Source: G020354785 sp964521285
Lineage (GTDB): Bacteria; Bacteroidota; Bacteroidia; Bacteroidales; UBA10428
Assembly (NCBI GenBank): GCA_964521285.1
Contig: CAZFQS010000035.1
Coordinates: 1 to 25,102, forward strand
Direction of reading: 5' to 3'
DNA: 25,102 nt
Shown here: piece by piece, positions 13,205 through 21,825 of the stretch
Position numbering within the stretch: the stretch's first letter is position 1
Layout of the letters: each line of letters starts with the position of its first letter
Made by a program: the position numbers and the translations under genes
The notes under the pieces: generated by a model
Told to the model about the DNA's origin: nothing
The model's input: only the letters and a program-made list of their open reading frames with translations
Databases searched by the model: none

Positions 13205-15814
13205 ATGAAAAAATTTGTTTTTTATTTAATGGCATTTAGCGTGGGTTTGGTATTTATTAATTCAGCAAATACCGATGAAAAATTCATCATCAACCTGGCT
13301 CAGAAAATTACCCGGTATAATCAGAAATATGCTATTGAAAAAGTATTTGTTCATACGGACAAACAGTTATATGAGCCAGGTGGATATATCTGGTTTAAAG
13401 CTTATATAAGTTCAACATTGTATAAAAATTTCCCGGCAATAAGTAAAGATTTGTATATCAAAATATTCGATGTTTTTGGTAACGAAATAATATGGAGAAG
13501 GTACCCTATAGCAAATAATATGGCAAGCGGATTTATAACTATTCCAAAATCAGCTGAAACAGGTAAATATACACTTGCTGCTTATACCGGCTGGATGAAA
13601 AACATGGATGTTGGGGATGTGTATCATAATGATATAATAATCAGTAAACAATATAACAGTCAGTTGCTTGTTGATGTAAAATTTATTGACATTTTTTTTA
13701 ATCCTGATGAAGAAATTAAGGCTGATTTGTTAATACGGACAAAAGAACTACAGCCGGCAATTAATGCTGTATATTCATATACTGTTAATTGTTTTGATGA
13801 GGTAATCGTTAAAGGTAAAGGTGAAACAGATAATGAAGGCAAAGGATTAGTTAATTTTAAATTGCCTGTAAATACTGCAGATAAAATAGTGACTCTGAAT
13901 ATTGAAGTAAAATATTCAGGTGAGAAAGCAAGTATTGTCAGGTTAATTCCAGGTGTAAATAATAATGTGGATTTAAAGTTTTATCCCGAGGGTGGTAATA
14001 TTGTTGCCGGGGTAGAAAATAGAATAGCAGTCAAGGCTACTGACAGCTATGGTTTTCCATTTGATTTTGAAGGCAATGTATATGATGAAAATAATGAAAT
14101 AGTATCACAAATTAAAAGCAGCTACAAAGGAATAGGTGATTTTAAATTTATTCCAAAATCAGAAAAGTACAGGATGAAAATTACAGGACCGGAAGGAATT
14201 GATAAAGAATTTTTTTTACCGGGAGTAAATGAAGATGGGCTGGTACTTACTTATACAGGAATACATGACAACAATATAGTTATCAATGCCAGGTCAGGTA
14301 ATCCGGACGAAATAATGGAAACATACTGGGTCGGACGTATGAACAATAATATTTACTGGGGCACGATCATTGTATTTAAAGGTAGCAGGACAGTGGAAAT
14401 TCCTTTAATTAACTTTCCTCCTGGTATTGTTCAGGTTAATGTCTTTAACAGGGACAAATTGCCTCTGGCAGAAAGACTGATTTATGTTGGAAAATCAAAG
14501 GAAAACTCTGTTAAAGTCCGTTTAAACAAAACAAAATACGGGCCAAGAGAGAAAGTAACTCTCAGTTTATCTGCGGATAATATAAATCAGGATACAGTGA
14601 AGACAGATATTTCACTGTCAGTAGTGCACAGGAACTTCGTTAATAACTTAAACAGCCTTTATTCGGAATTGAATTCTAATCCGGTCAATTGCAGGCTGTC
14701 AGAAGAATCGGCTAATCTTATGTCAGGGATTGATCATCAGGGTTCTCCCGATGATATTGATCTTTTTATGATGATAAGCAAGTTAAAAGGGATCAGCTAT
14801 GCTGATTTACTAAAAGATGATATTGTAAAAGAATATCCTCATTATTTGCAGGATGGCCTGTCAGGGATTGTTGTCGATAAAAAAGGAAATCCGGTTAAGA
14901 AAGCAACAATTAAATTTATACATGCTCCGAATAAACAGATATATGAAACAACGACAGATGAAAAGGGTGTTTTTAATATATTATTCGGGGAGGATATTAT
15001 TGATTTTAATTTCCTGACATTAACCGTCCCGGATGAAATTGTCGGACAAATAGATGAAATATTAATTGATAACATTTTTCCCGATAAGGTTGTAGAATAT
15101 TTTGCAGTTGATAAAGAAAACTGGGATATTCAAAAGACAATAGATCTGATTACATATAATAATCCTGATATTATTTATTCAGGGAAATATAAAAAAATAA
15201 GCAAGGATAAAATATTGATTGAGCAGAAGAAAAAATATGATAAGATACACTATGCAGGTTATACTAATGTTCTGGATATTATAAAGGAAATGAAAACATT
15301 TACCCTCATAAATAACCAGATAGTCTTCCAGGGCGGCATTAATTCATTAAACTATCAACAGGGAGCCTTAATAATAATAGACGGAGTAAAAGTCGGTACA
15401 GATATAGGCGTTCTTGAATCCATATCAACAAGTGATATAGAGAATATTAATATTTCAACCAATGTAGTTGATATTCATGCATATACCGGATTAAACAGTC
15501 AGGGTATAATTGAAATCACTACGCTGACAGGGAAAAATAATATGGAGGCAGGCAAAGTGAAAAAGGATGATTTAATTAATATACCCGGGTATGATGTTGA
15601 ATTTCATTCACCCGATTATGAAATTGAAACGGATGTAAGGGAAGATTTGAGAACAACAATATACTGGAATCATAACCTGACTATCAGTCCGCGTAAGGAA
15701 ACAGTAATTAGTTTTTATACTTCAGATATAAAGGGAGAATATGTTGGGCGAGTTGAAGGTATAAGAAATGACGGAATACCTGTTGCTGCGGAATTTAACT
15801 ATAAGGTTGAATAA
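13205..15814 (+). CDS. Exported MG2-domain / TonB-plug-like protein without a barrel
   Basis: The 869-residue protein has a signal peptide (about 1-21). An MG2-type macroglobulin-like domain (about 41-150: KVFVHTDKQLYEPGGYIWFKAYI) is followed by further beta-sandwich segments. A carboxypeptidase-regulatory-like domain (about 552-635: GIVVDKKGNPVKKATIKF ... TTDEKGVFNI) comes next. A TonB-receptor plug-like piece (about 703-773: LIIIDGVKVG ... NSQGIIEITT) precedes a final beta domain (TTIYWNHNLTISPRKETVISFYTSD). This architecture is widespread in Bacteroidota, but I know of no defined role. Its size and the missing 22-strand barrel exclude a working TonB receptor. It probably sits in the periplasm or on the surface. 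It is divergent from the pheA leader and convergent with the YbhN-type gene 20 bases on. Confidence 0.85.
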   Translation: MKKFVFYLMAFSVGLVFINSANTDEKFIINLAQKITRYNQKYAIEKVFVHTDKQLYEPGGYIWFKAYISSTLYKNFPAISKDLYIKIFDVFGNEIIWRRYPIANNMASGFITIPKSAETGKYTLAAYTGWMKNMDVGDVYHNDIIISKQYNSQLLVDVKFIDIFFNPDEEIKADLLIRTKELQPAINAVYSYTVNCFDEVIVKGKGETDNEGKGLVNFKLPVNTADKIVTLNIEVKYSGEKASIVRLIPGVNNNVDLKFYPEGGNIVAGVENRIAVKATDSYGFPFDFEGNVYDENNEIVSQIKSSYKGIGDFKFIPKSEKYRMKITGPEGIDKEFFLPGVNEDGLVLTYTGIHDNNIVINARSGNPDEIMETYWVGRMNNNIYWGTIIVFKGSRTVEIPLINFPPGIVQVNVFNRDKLPLAERLIYVGKSKENSVKVRLNKTKYGPREKVTLSLSADNINQDTVKTDISLSVVHRNFVNNLNSLYSELNSNPVNCRLSEESANLMSGIDHQGSPDDIDLFMMISKLKGISYADLLKDDIVKEYPHYLQDGLSGIVVDKKGNPVKKATIKFIHAPNKQIYETTTDEKGVFNILFGEDIIDFNFLTLTVPDEIVGQIDEILIDNIFPDKVVEYFAVDKENWDIQKTIDLITYNNPDIIYSGKYKKISKDKILIEQKKKYDKIHYAGYTNVLDIIKEMKTFTLINNQIVFQGGINSLNYQQGALIIIDGVKVGTDIGVLESISTSDIENINISTNVVDIHAYTGLNSQGIIEITTLTGKNNMEAGKVKKDDLINIPGYDVEFHSPDYEIETDVREDLRTTIYWNHNLTISPRKETVISFYTSDIKGEYVGRVEGIRNDGIPVAAEFNYKVE

Positions 15815-15834
15815 ACTGAATGCCTTTATTTGGC

Positions 15835-16857
15835 TTAAGAGGACTTTGAAAATTTAAAGATTGATCCGGTTACAGTAAATAGCCATATATAAGCTATTAA
15901 TCCAAGAATCAGATATATCAAATTTGTGGTGGAATGTGCTACTAACGCAAAAATTTCACTATCCTCAAGTGAAACTCCATACAATACAAGTGTGTAACTT
16001 ACAGCCAGATGCCATACGCCAATTCCTCCGCTTATCGGCAATATCATCACTATTCCCCCTATCAGGAAAGTCACAATCCCTGTCCACAACGATAAATGTC
16101 TGGTAGGTTCATAAGCCAGAAAAATAACATATAACATAAAGAGCCATAATATAAAAATCAGAAGGGAATGTGCAATGAAATACCACTTGTTTTTAAGTTT
16201 TGCAATCGATTTTATGCCTTCAACAACATTCCTTTTTAATTCTCTTAGTTTTAAAACAAAAGAGCTGTTTTTATTGGAATTCTTTTTAATTATTGCACGG
16301 AATAAAAACAGTCCGGCAAATAATAATATTATTACCAGAATCACTATAATCAGAGTTTTTAAAGTGAATATTTGTGATATACCGGACTTTAATTCATGAA
16401 TGGAATTATAAAGGTTAATCAGAATTCTGATCTGGGTAATAATAAATATTAATGATAAAATAGTTAATGTCATTAAATCAGCTAACCTTTCGATAAATAC
16501 GGTACCGACAAGTTTGGTAAAAGGTATTTTCTCAGACCTGGAAAGCACTATACAACGTGCCACCTCTCCTCCTCTTGGTACTATAAGATTAACAAGGTAG
16601 AGTACCATTATGGAAAGGAAAGTGTTACCTAAACGCGGATTATAACCAAGCGGCCTGATAAGCATATTCCATCTTATTGCCCTGCTGATCTGACTTAAAA
16701 TACTGAGAACTATGGAAATTCCAATCCAGAAGTAATTTAGATTTTTAAGTGCTTCTTTTACCCTTCCCCATTCACCTTTGTATATTTTCCAGAATATAAA
16801 AACTCCTATCCCGAATAATAATAAATACTTCAAAATATTGAGAATCCTTTTTGTCAT
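15835..16857 (-). CDS. YbhN/UPF0104-type membrane protein (LPG synthase transmembrane / flippase-like domain)
   Basis: The 340-residue, very hydrophobic protein has about eight predicted membrane helices, the first at about residues 11-26 and the second at about 43-60. Family features are SQISRAIRWNMLIRPLG (55-71), NLIVPRGGEVARC (90-102) and the FIERLADL segment (121-128). These mark the lysylphosphatidylglycerol synthase TM-region family (PF03706/TIGR00374), inner-membrane proteins often linked to lipid or glycolipid transfer. The catalytic aminoacyl-transferase domain of MprF is absent. The gene is 157 bases downstream of the small secreted-protein gene on the same strand and may have its own promoter: TACATTTG at 16907-16900 fits the -7 consensus, but no TTTG lies at a proper distance. 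The substrate is unknown. Confidence 0.88.
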   Translation of the reverse strand: MTKRILNILKYLLLFGIGVFIFWKIYKGEWGRVKEALKNLNYFWIGISIVLSILSQISRAIRWNMLIRPLGYNPRLGNTFLSIMVLYLVNLIVPRGGEVARCIVLSRSEKIPFTKLVGTVFIERLADLMTLTILSLIFIITQIRILINLYNSIHELKSGISQIFTLKTLIIVILVIILLFAGLFLFRAIIKKNSNKNSSFVLKLRELKRNVVEGIKSIAKLKNKWYFIAHSLLIFILWLFMLYVIFLAYEPTRHLSLWTGIVTFLIGGIVMILPISGGIGVWHLAVSYTLVLYGVSLEDSEIFALVAHSTTNLIYLILGLIAYIWLFTVTGSIFKFSKSS

Positions 16858-17014
16858 TAATGCTTATTTAAGCCAGCAGGTCTTTTGTTAAAAATGCTGC
16901 AAATGTAATGATTAAATAAGAATATAAACCGCCCAAATCATTTAATATTTTAATATTTAGCTAACAAAGTAATCAATATTTAATTCAGATTTTTTTTTGA
17001 CAGATACAGGAATA

Positions 17015-17509
17015 CTATTTAAATCCTGTCTTTTCTGATGGTTCAGCTTTTTCAGTTTTCGTCTTGCGAAACTGTATAACAACCCCGACACACCTGCGTT
17101 CTATTTTCCCTTTTTCAGGTTCACCGGGAACCGATACTACAATTATTACATCACGTGTAACCTCATTGGTGAATGTCACAGAATTAGCATAGTCGTGTTC
17201 TGCATTATCATAAATAAGGGTACTGTCTTCATTATCTTCCAGTATTTTAAAGTGTAAATCTCCAAATCTCCGGTGTGCACAAACTGCTATATAATAATCT
17301 TCTCCTCCATATATTACTATTTTAAGTTCTGAAGTCTGACCTTTCCTGAAAAGTGCACTTTTTGACTGTCTGCTGTAGAAATATGTATAATCTGCATAGA
17401 GACAATGAAATTGATGATATTCTGTGCAATCCTGTGCAAAGGAATATATAGCAAGAATTATTAGTAAAATCGGACTTAATATATATTTCATATTAGTTAG
17501 GGTTTTCAT
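17015..17509 (-). CDS. Small secreted protein with four cysteines, function unknown
   Basis: The 164-residue protein has a signal peptide ending SFAQ (about 1-26). The mature part starts DCTEYHQFHC and includes SRQSKSALFRKGQTSELKIV and GGEDYYIAVC. Cysteines are at 28, 36, 77 and 140, which could form two disulfides. The mid-region reads as a compact beta domain, and the last 16 residues are charged (KTKTEKAEPSEK). I recall similar short QDC-starting exported proteins in other Bacteroidota but no assigned function. A second Met at residue 7 (17491) gives an equally good signal peptide, so the start is uncertain by six residues. It is the last gene of the unit with the lipoprotein (28-base gap) and the ABC transporter. 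Confidence 0.75.
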   Translation of the reverse strand: MKTLTNMKYILSPILLIILAIYSFAQDCTEYHQFHCLYADYTYFYSRQSKSALFRKGQTSELKIVIYGGEDYYIAVCAHRRFGDLHFKILEDNEDSTLIYDNAEHDYANSVTFTNEVTRDVIIVVSVPGEPEKGKIERRCVGVVIQFRKTKTEKAEPSEKTGFK

Positions 17510-17537
17510 TTTGACAGAAGATTCAGTTTTATCAGAT

Positions 17538-18431
17538 TTAAGAAATTTCTATGATTTTTTTGCGAATTTGCCCTACCAGTATTTTAAATTCATTATACTC
17601 TTCTTCTGTGATTTTAAGTTTATCACCTCCTCCAACGATAATCCTTCCGTCTTCAGTTTTTGTTATAGTTGTCTTCACCTTCACAACCGTTATGTTATTA
17701 AGGAAGTCAGATAATGGTTCAACAATTTCCAGGGTGCCGGATACATTAGGATCATCTGAAAACTCATAAGAATATTTCATCAGGTTGTCGAATGCCATCT
17801 TCTGATCAACAATACGTTGTATGTTCTGATTTTCAGGCTTGTAATCACCAACCAGGTTTAAAGCTAAGTAATAAAACTCAATAATTCCCCCTATGGATAT
17901 TATAGCAAAAGTATTTTCCTTATCATTCCTAACAAGATAATTAATAAGGCTTGTTAAAGCATCATCGGAAATGGCTCTTAGAGAGTCAATATTCCGTATG
18001 TTTTTTTCTATTCTGTCCACTAAATTTTCATCGAAGGCAGACGCAATTCTTATTTTTTCGCTTAACTGGTGAATTACCTGCAAATAGTCAACTGATTCTT
18101 TATATCTCTCAAATAAAGTAATATAAGCAAGGTCAGCAATGTATACACCCAAATTTAACGCCTGCGATTTTGAATCAAGATATTTACCGGCATTCTCTGT
18201 AGGGAGTAATAATGTGTTATCAAATTGTAATCCAATACTGTCAATAATAACAAACATTTCATCAGGAGAAGGAAAACGGTAATATACCTCTTTTATTTTA
18301 CTTTCAAGTTGAGCATAACGACTTGTGTCCTCTTCAAATTTGACTGATTTGTTATATGAAGACCGGTCTGGTTTACAGCAGAATGCTGACAGAAGTATCA
18401 GCAATATAAGAAAATACCTGGTTCGAACCAT
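17538..18431 (-). CDS. Putative lipoprotein, function unknown, in ABC-transporter operon
   Basis: The 297-residue protein has a short signal ending LSAFCC (Cys18/Cys19), which reads as a lipoprotein signal. The mature protein is mainly helical and acidic, with segments such as SPDEMFVIIDSIGLQFDNTLLL and NLGVYIADLAYITLFERY, and a C-terminal part with GRIIVGGGDKLKITEEEY. I do not recognise a named domain. The start codon lies 4 bases after the stop of the ABC transporter gene, so the two are almost certainly co-expressed. A periplasmic or membrane-anchored partner of the transporter is the simplest inference. The next gene, a small secreted protein, follows after 28 bases. Confidence 0.8.
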   Translation of the reverse strand: MVRTRYFLILLILLSAFCCKPDRSSYNKSVKFEEDTSRYAQLESKIKEVYYRFPSPDEMFVIIDSIGLQFDNTLLLPTENAGKYLDSKSQALNLGVYIADLAYITLFERYKESVDYLQVIHQLSEKIRIASAFDENLVDRIEKNIRNIDSLRAISDDALTSLINYLVRNDKENTFAIISIGGIIEFYYLALNLVGDYKPENQNIQRIVDQKMAFDNLMKYSYEFSDDPNVSGTLEIVEPLSDFLNNITVVKVKTTITKTEDGRIIVGGGDKLKITEEEYNEFKILVGQIRKKIIEIS

Positions 18432-18435
18432 TTTT

Positions 18436-21400
18436 TTAAATATTTTTAACCCGAATTGTTTTAGACAAATTAATGAATTTTTTTAACAACTCAAAGATAA
18501 GAAAGATATATAGAACTAAAATCATTACCCAAATTACAGCAAAATTAAACCAGTATGTATCAATATTTGAATTACCAATTCGTTTTACAGCTGCAAAAAA
18601 GTGAGATCTGCCATATCTTGATTCCGGGATTTTGTAAACAGGCTCTGCTTTCTGAATCAGGTTATTTTTATGTTCTATAATTTTTATATTATCCCTCTTA
18701 TTTAATACTAATTCTGCTAACTGGTTATTATGGTGTTCATTCTTTAGTTTTAACAAATCAGAAAGTCCTCCGTATCCCTTCTCCATTTCTTTTAGTTTTT
18801 TATCTTTTTCAGTAATTGCCTTATTCAGTCTTATAGAATAATATTTTTTAAGCCTGCCCAGATAATTTCTTGTATTGCGAATAACATTGCTATTAACAGA
18901 ACTGATATTAAGATTGTCAATATATCCAAATACAGGAATATTATCTTTTTCAGCAATCTTGTATAATTCATTCACTATCAGGAAAAGTTCATTTTCAAGC
19001 TTTTTCTGATTTTGTCCGGTTATAAAATTTTTCTCACAATGATTTAGTTTCAGCTGCAGGTCAGGTACCAAATAGTTCATCATATACGCAGCATAACTTT
19101 CTTCCTTTTCTAAATTAAAAAGATGTTTCTGGAATTTGTTATTCCTGAACTGATACACACAAAGCGCTTCGTATGCCCAGCGTGAAGCCATAATATCCCC
19201 GACAACCGGAACATAATACTGTGATGCTATTCTTTTGTTTAATTTATCAAATTTAACCATAGCTCCCCCCAGTAAAATTTGGGGAACCAGCAACAATGGT
19301 ATTAGAATATAAATAGCCACAACTGATTTTAGGCTATTGGAAATATTTAAACCAAGCATATTTGAAAAAAACGAGGAGGGAAAAAGTATCAGCCAGTAAG
19401 GAATTAACATATTTTTAATACCCAGGATCCAGTTACCTATTAATACAAAGGAAAATGTTTGTATTGCAGACAGAGCAAACAGCAAAATAACTTTGGAATT
19501 ATAATAACTAAGTTTGCTTAAATTTAAAAATGATTCCCTTTGTATTATCTTCTGATCCTTAATTATTTCCTCTGCACTAACCATTAAGCCGAGGAAAAGA
19601 GCAACAATAACGCCCATAAAAATAAAAACAGGCAGATTAATATTCTCACTGAAAATATAAGCATTGGGATTATCAGCTGTTCCAATATTATATTTTGTGA
19701 AAATGCCTAATATGAATGCCAATACAGGTGCTTCCAAAAGATTTATTGCCAGATATTGTTTGTCAGTAATCTTTGTATATAAATTTCTAATTGTAAAGAT
19801 TATGAATTGTGTAAATTTCCCGGGTATTCTGAAAAAGCTTTCAGGTATATTTAACTTTATAGTTACAATATCTTTATATTTTGGCTCAATTTTCTTTTTA
19901 TATAATTGGTGCCATTCGTCAGCTGTTACTAATCTTTCATTTGCAAATTCACCGCATTCATTTACTTTTTTTGCCTCGATTATTTGTAAAACCTGTTCAG
20001 GATTAACATTACCACAGGTTATACACTCACTGTCTTCTGCATTAATTAGCTGATTGGAAGTTTTAAAGAATACAACTGAATCAAGAGGATCTCCATAATA
20101 TACGACTCTTCCTCCTTTATCCATGATCAGAAGCTTGTCGAATAATTTAAAAATGTCAGAAGAGGGTTGATGAATGTTAACAATAAGCAGTTTGCCCTTT
20201 TGAGATTGTTTTTTCAACAAGTCCATAACCATTTCCGAATCCGTTGATGATAAGCCCGAGGTAGGCTCATCAACAAATAAAATATAAGGCTCTCTTATCA
20301 GTTCAAGGCCAATGTTTAATCTTTTACGCTGTCCGCCGCTGATATATTTCTTTAGCGGATTGCCAACTTTCAGATCTTTTACATCATATAAGTCCAAATC
20401 AATAAGTACCTTATTTACTAGATTAGTAGTCTTCTTTTTCGAAAAATCCTTAAAACATAATTTTGCATTAAAGTACAGATTCTGAAACACTGTTAATTCT
20501 TCAATAAGTAAATCGTCCTGGGGTATATAGCCAATAATTCCCTCAAGTATGTTTTTGTCCCTGTGTATATCATATCCGTTTATAAGTACTTTTCCTTTTA
20601 ATGGTTTAAGATTTCCATTCAAAACATTAAGAAGAGTTGTCTTTCCAACTCCGCTACCTCCCATTATACCTATTAGCTGACCAGATTCTTCAGAAAAACT
20701 AAAGGAATGGATGCCTGCAGTACTGTTTTTAAATTTATATTCGATGTTTATAGCAGAAAAATTCAGTTTAACACCGGTTTTTGATTTCAGGAAGAAATTT
20801 GCCACCTCACTATAATAAATCGGGCTTATTATGGGATTTCTTATTGAGGCACCTTTATCCAGAATATAAGTCCGGTCAGGTATAATCGTTCTGCCATTAA
20901 GATATAACTGATCGTCACCGCCAACATATCTAAATACGTAAACATTAGTAATAGGCATATAGAGAAAGACAATTTTCCCTTTTAAATAATTCTTTTGTAT
21001 ATGATTTATATTTTGATATTCGGGTTTCTTATTACTATCAAAAATCAATACATTTTCTTTATCCGGTATTTTGTTTATTGAATCAAAAATAAATGCCTTG
21101 CTGTTGTCGAATTCAGCATCATAAAATTTTAAAGCTATTGACAGGGTCTTTAAAAAATCTGTTTCTGTCTCGTTCAGGTCCTTTTTAAGATAGAGAATAT
21201 CTAAAATTTGTAACAGAACCAGTACTTTTTGTTTTTGCTCTAACTTTCTGTTAACATGTTCACAAATAATAACAGCCTTAACAGAAAATAATGAATTTCT
21301 TTTTCTTGCTTCTACTTTTACCTTTTCTTTTAATCCTTTGTAATAAAAATCAAACATCATTAAGTATTGATTGATTTTATCAGGATTGAGCAATTGTCTC

Positions 21401-21507
21401 AAATAAGATTCAACAATACTTCTGGCCTCCTGAAATTTATCTTCACTAATGGATTGAGCAACAATTGCAAATAATCGCAATATAGTTTTTAAAACAGTTT
21501 CAGTCAT
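18436..21507 (-). CDS. ABC transporter fusion: TerB-like N-domain, ABCG-type ATPase and ABC-2 permease
   Basis: The 1023-residue protein has several parts. Residues about 1-130 are helical and resemble TerB-like domains (KAVIICEHVNRKLEQKQ). Residues about 150-240 form a small beta domain (VGGDDQLYLNGRTIIPDRTYIL). The ATPase domain (about 250-475) has Walker A GGSGVGKT (283-290), a Q-loop at Q330, signature ISGGQ (389-393), Walker B ILFVDEP (409-415) and H446. A Cys pair CITC (495-498) plus C518 follows. The permease (about 560-810) has at least five membrane helices and the ABCG-like ASRWAYEALCV element. A charged coiled-coil-like segment and a final helix (about 985-1010) end the protein. 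The half-transporter is complete in one chain and probably dimerises. The ATPase-before-permease order and ABCG-like motifs suggest export. The substrate is unknown. Confidence 0.9.
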   Translation of the reverse strand: MTETVLKTILRLFAIVAQSISEDKFQEARSIVESYLRQLLNPDKINQYLMMFDFYYKGLKEKVKVEARKRNSLFSVKAVIICEHVNRKLEQKQKVLVLLQILDILYLKKDLNETETDFLKTLSIALKFYDAEFDNSKAFIFDSINKIPDKENVLIFDSNKKPEYQNINHIQKNYLKGKIVFLYMPITNVYVFRYVGGDDQLYLNGRTIIPDRTYILDKGASIRNPIISPIYYSEVANFFLKSKTGVKLNFSAINIEYKFKNSTAGIHSFSFSEESGQLIGIMGGSGVGKTTLLNVLNGNLKPLKGKVLINGYDIHRDKNILEGIIGYIPQDDLLIEELTVFQNLYFNAKLCFKDFSKKKTTNLVNKVLIDLDLYDVKDLKVGNPLKKYISGGQRKRLNIGLELIREPYILFVDEPTSGLSSTDSEMVMDLLKKQSQKGKLLIVNIHQPSSDIFKLFDKLLIMDKGGRVVYYGDPLDSVVFFKTSNQLINAEDSECITCGNVNPEQVLQIIEAKKVNECGEFANERLVTADEWHQLYKKKIEPKYKDIVTIKLNIPESFFRIPGKFTQFIIFTIRNLYTKITDKQYLAINLLEAPVLAFILGIFTKYNIGTADNPNAYIFSENINLPVFIFMGVIVALFLGLMVSAEEIIKDQKIIQRESFLNLSKLSYYNSKVILLFALSAIQTFSFVLIGNWILGIKNMLIPYWLILFPSSFFSNMLGLNISNSLKSVVAIYILIPLLLVPQILLGGAMVKFDKLNKRIASQYYVPVVGDIMASRWAYEALCVYQFRNNKFQKHLFNLEKEESYAAYMMNYLVPDLQLKLNHCEKNFITGQNQKKLENELFLIVNELYKIAEKDNIPVFGYIDNLNISSVNSNVIRNTRNYLGRLKKYYSIRLNKAITEKDKKLKEMEKGYGGLSDLLKLKNEHHNNQLAELVLNKRDNIKIIEHKNNLIQKAEPVYKIPESRYGRSHFFAAVKRIGNSNIDTYWFNFAVIWVMILVLYIFLIFELLKKFINLSKTIRVKNI

Positions 21508-21825
21508 CCTGGTTACATTCTTGTCAAATGGTTTTTGCTAAGACAATTAAATTAAGTATTTAAGAAGTCTGCCTGCTTAAAGTTACTCATAATCAAATGT
21601 ATTATTTATATGTATTTATTACAAGTTAATTTTTTTTAATTTCTTAACAGTAAATGCTGTTTATTCTGCTTTTTTGTTTAAGTTGTTTTTGCCTGTTTAA
21701 TACTATATGACTTTATAAAAAAAATTATTATATTTTTACTAGTGAATTATTTTAGGTGCGTTTTATATAACAACTTTTCAGATGTAACCACATTTTTTAA
21801 TTAATAGAAAATTTAAAATAACCAG
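21508..21825. other. Divergent AT-rich spacer between ABC transporter and response regulator
   Basis: These 318 bases hold no open frame that I can support and no RNA gene. The left part carries the candidate promoter of the ABC operon. For the rightward response regulator I see only seven-of-eight matches to the -7 element (for example TATTTTAG near 21755) and no paired TTTG. A weak hairpin (AACAG/CTGTT, about 21646-21661) is not convincing. Confidence 0.6.
21594..21625 (-). promoter_or_regulatory. Candidate promoter of the ABC transporter operon (CTTG-N20-TACATTTG)
   Basis: On the minus strand TACATTTG (21601-21594) matches TAnnTTTG exactly. CTTG (21625-21622), one base off TTTG, lies 20 bases upstream. 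Transcription would start near 21587, giving a leader of about 80 bases before the ATG at 21507. No terminator or leader peptide was seen in that leader. Confidence 0.5.

Noticed and set aside
15815..15834. GCC...GGC mini-hairpin between the two convergent genes as a bidirectional terminator
   Set aside because: Only about four pairs form, with no T run. Too weak to support.
16900..16907. TACATTTG as a promoter for the YbhN-type gene
   Set aside because: It matches the -7 element, but the nearest TTTG is 26 bases upstream, outside the usual 19-21. It is kept only as a remark in the gene entry.
16863..16920. Nested inverted repeats (CTTATTTAA/TTAAATAAG and CAGCA/TGCTG) upstream of the YbhN-type gene
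   Set aside because: The spacing is long, the arms are AT-rich and no T run follows. The candidate -7 element lies inside the structure, so an RNA starting there would lack one arm.
19664..20053. A 129-codon plus-strand open frame inside the ABC transporter gene
   Set aside because: It lies wholly antisense to a well-supported coding region with conserved motifs, and its translation resembles no family. It is a shadow frame, as are the other short frames opposite genes in this window.
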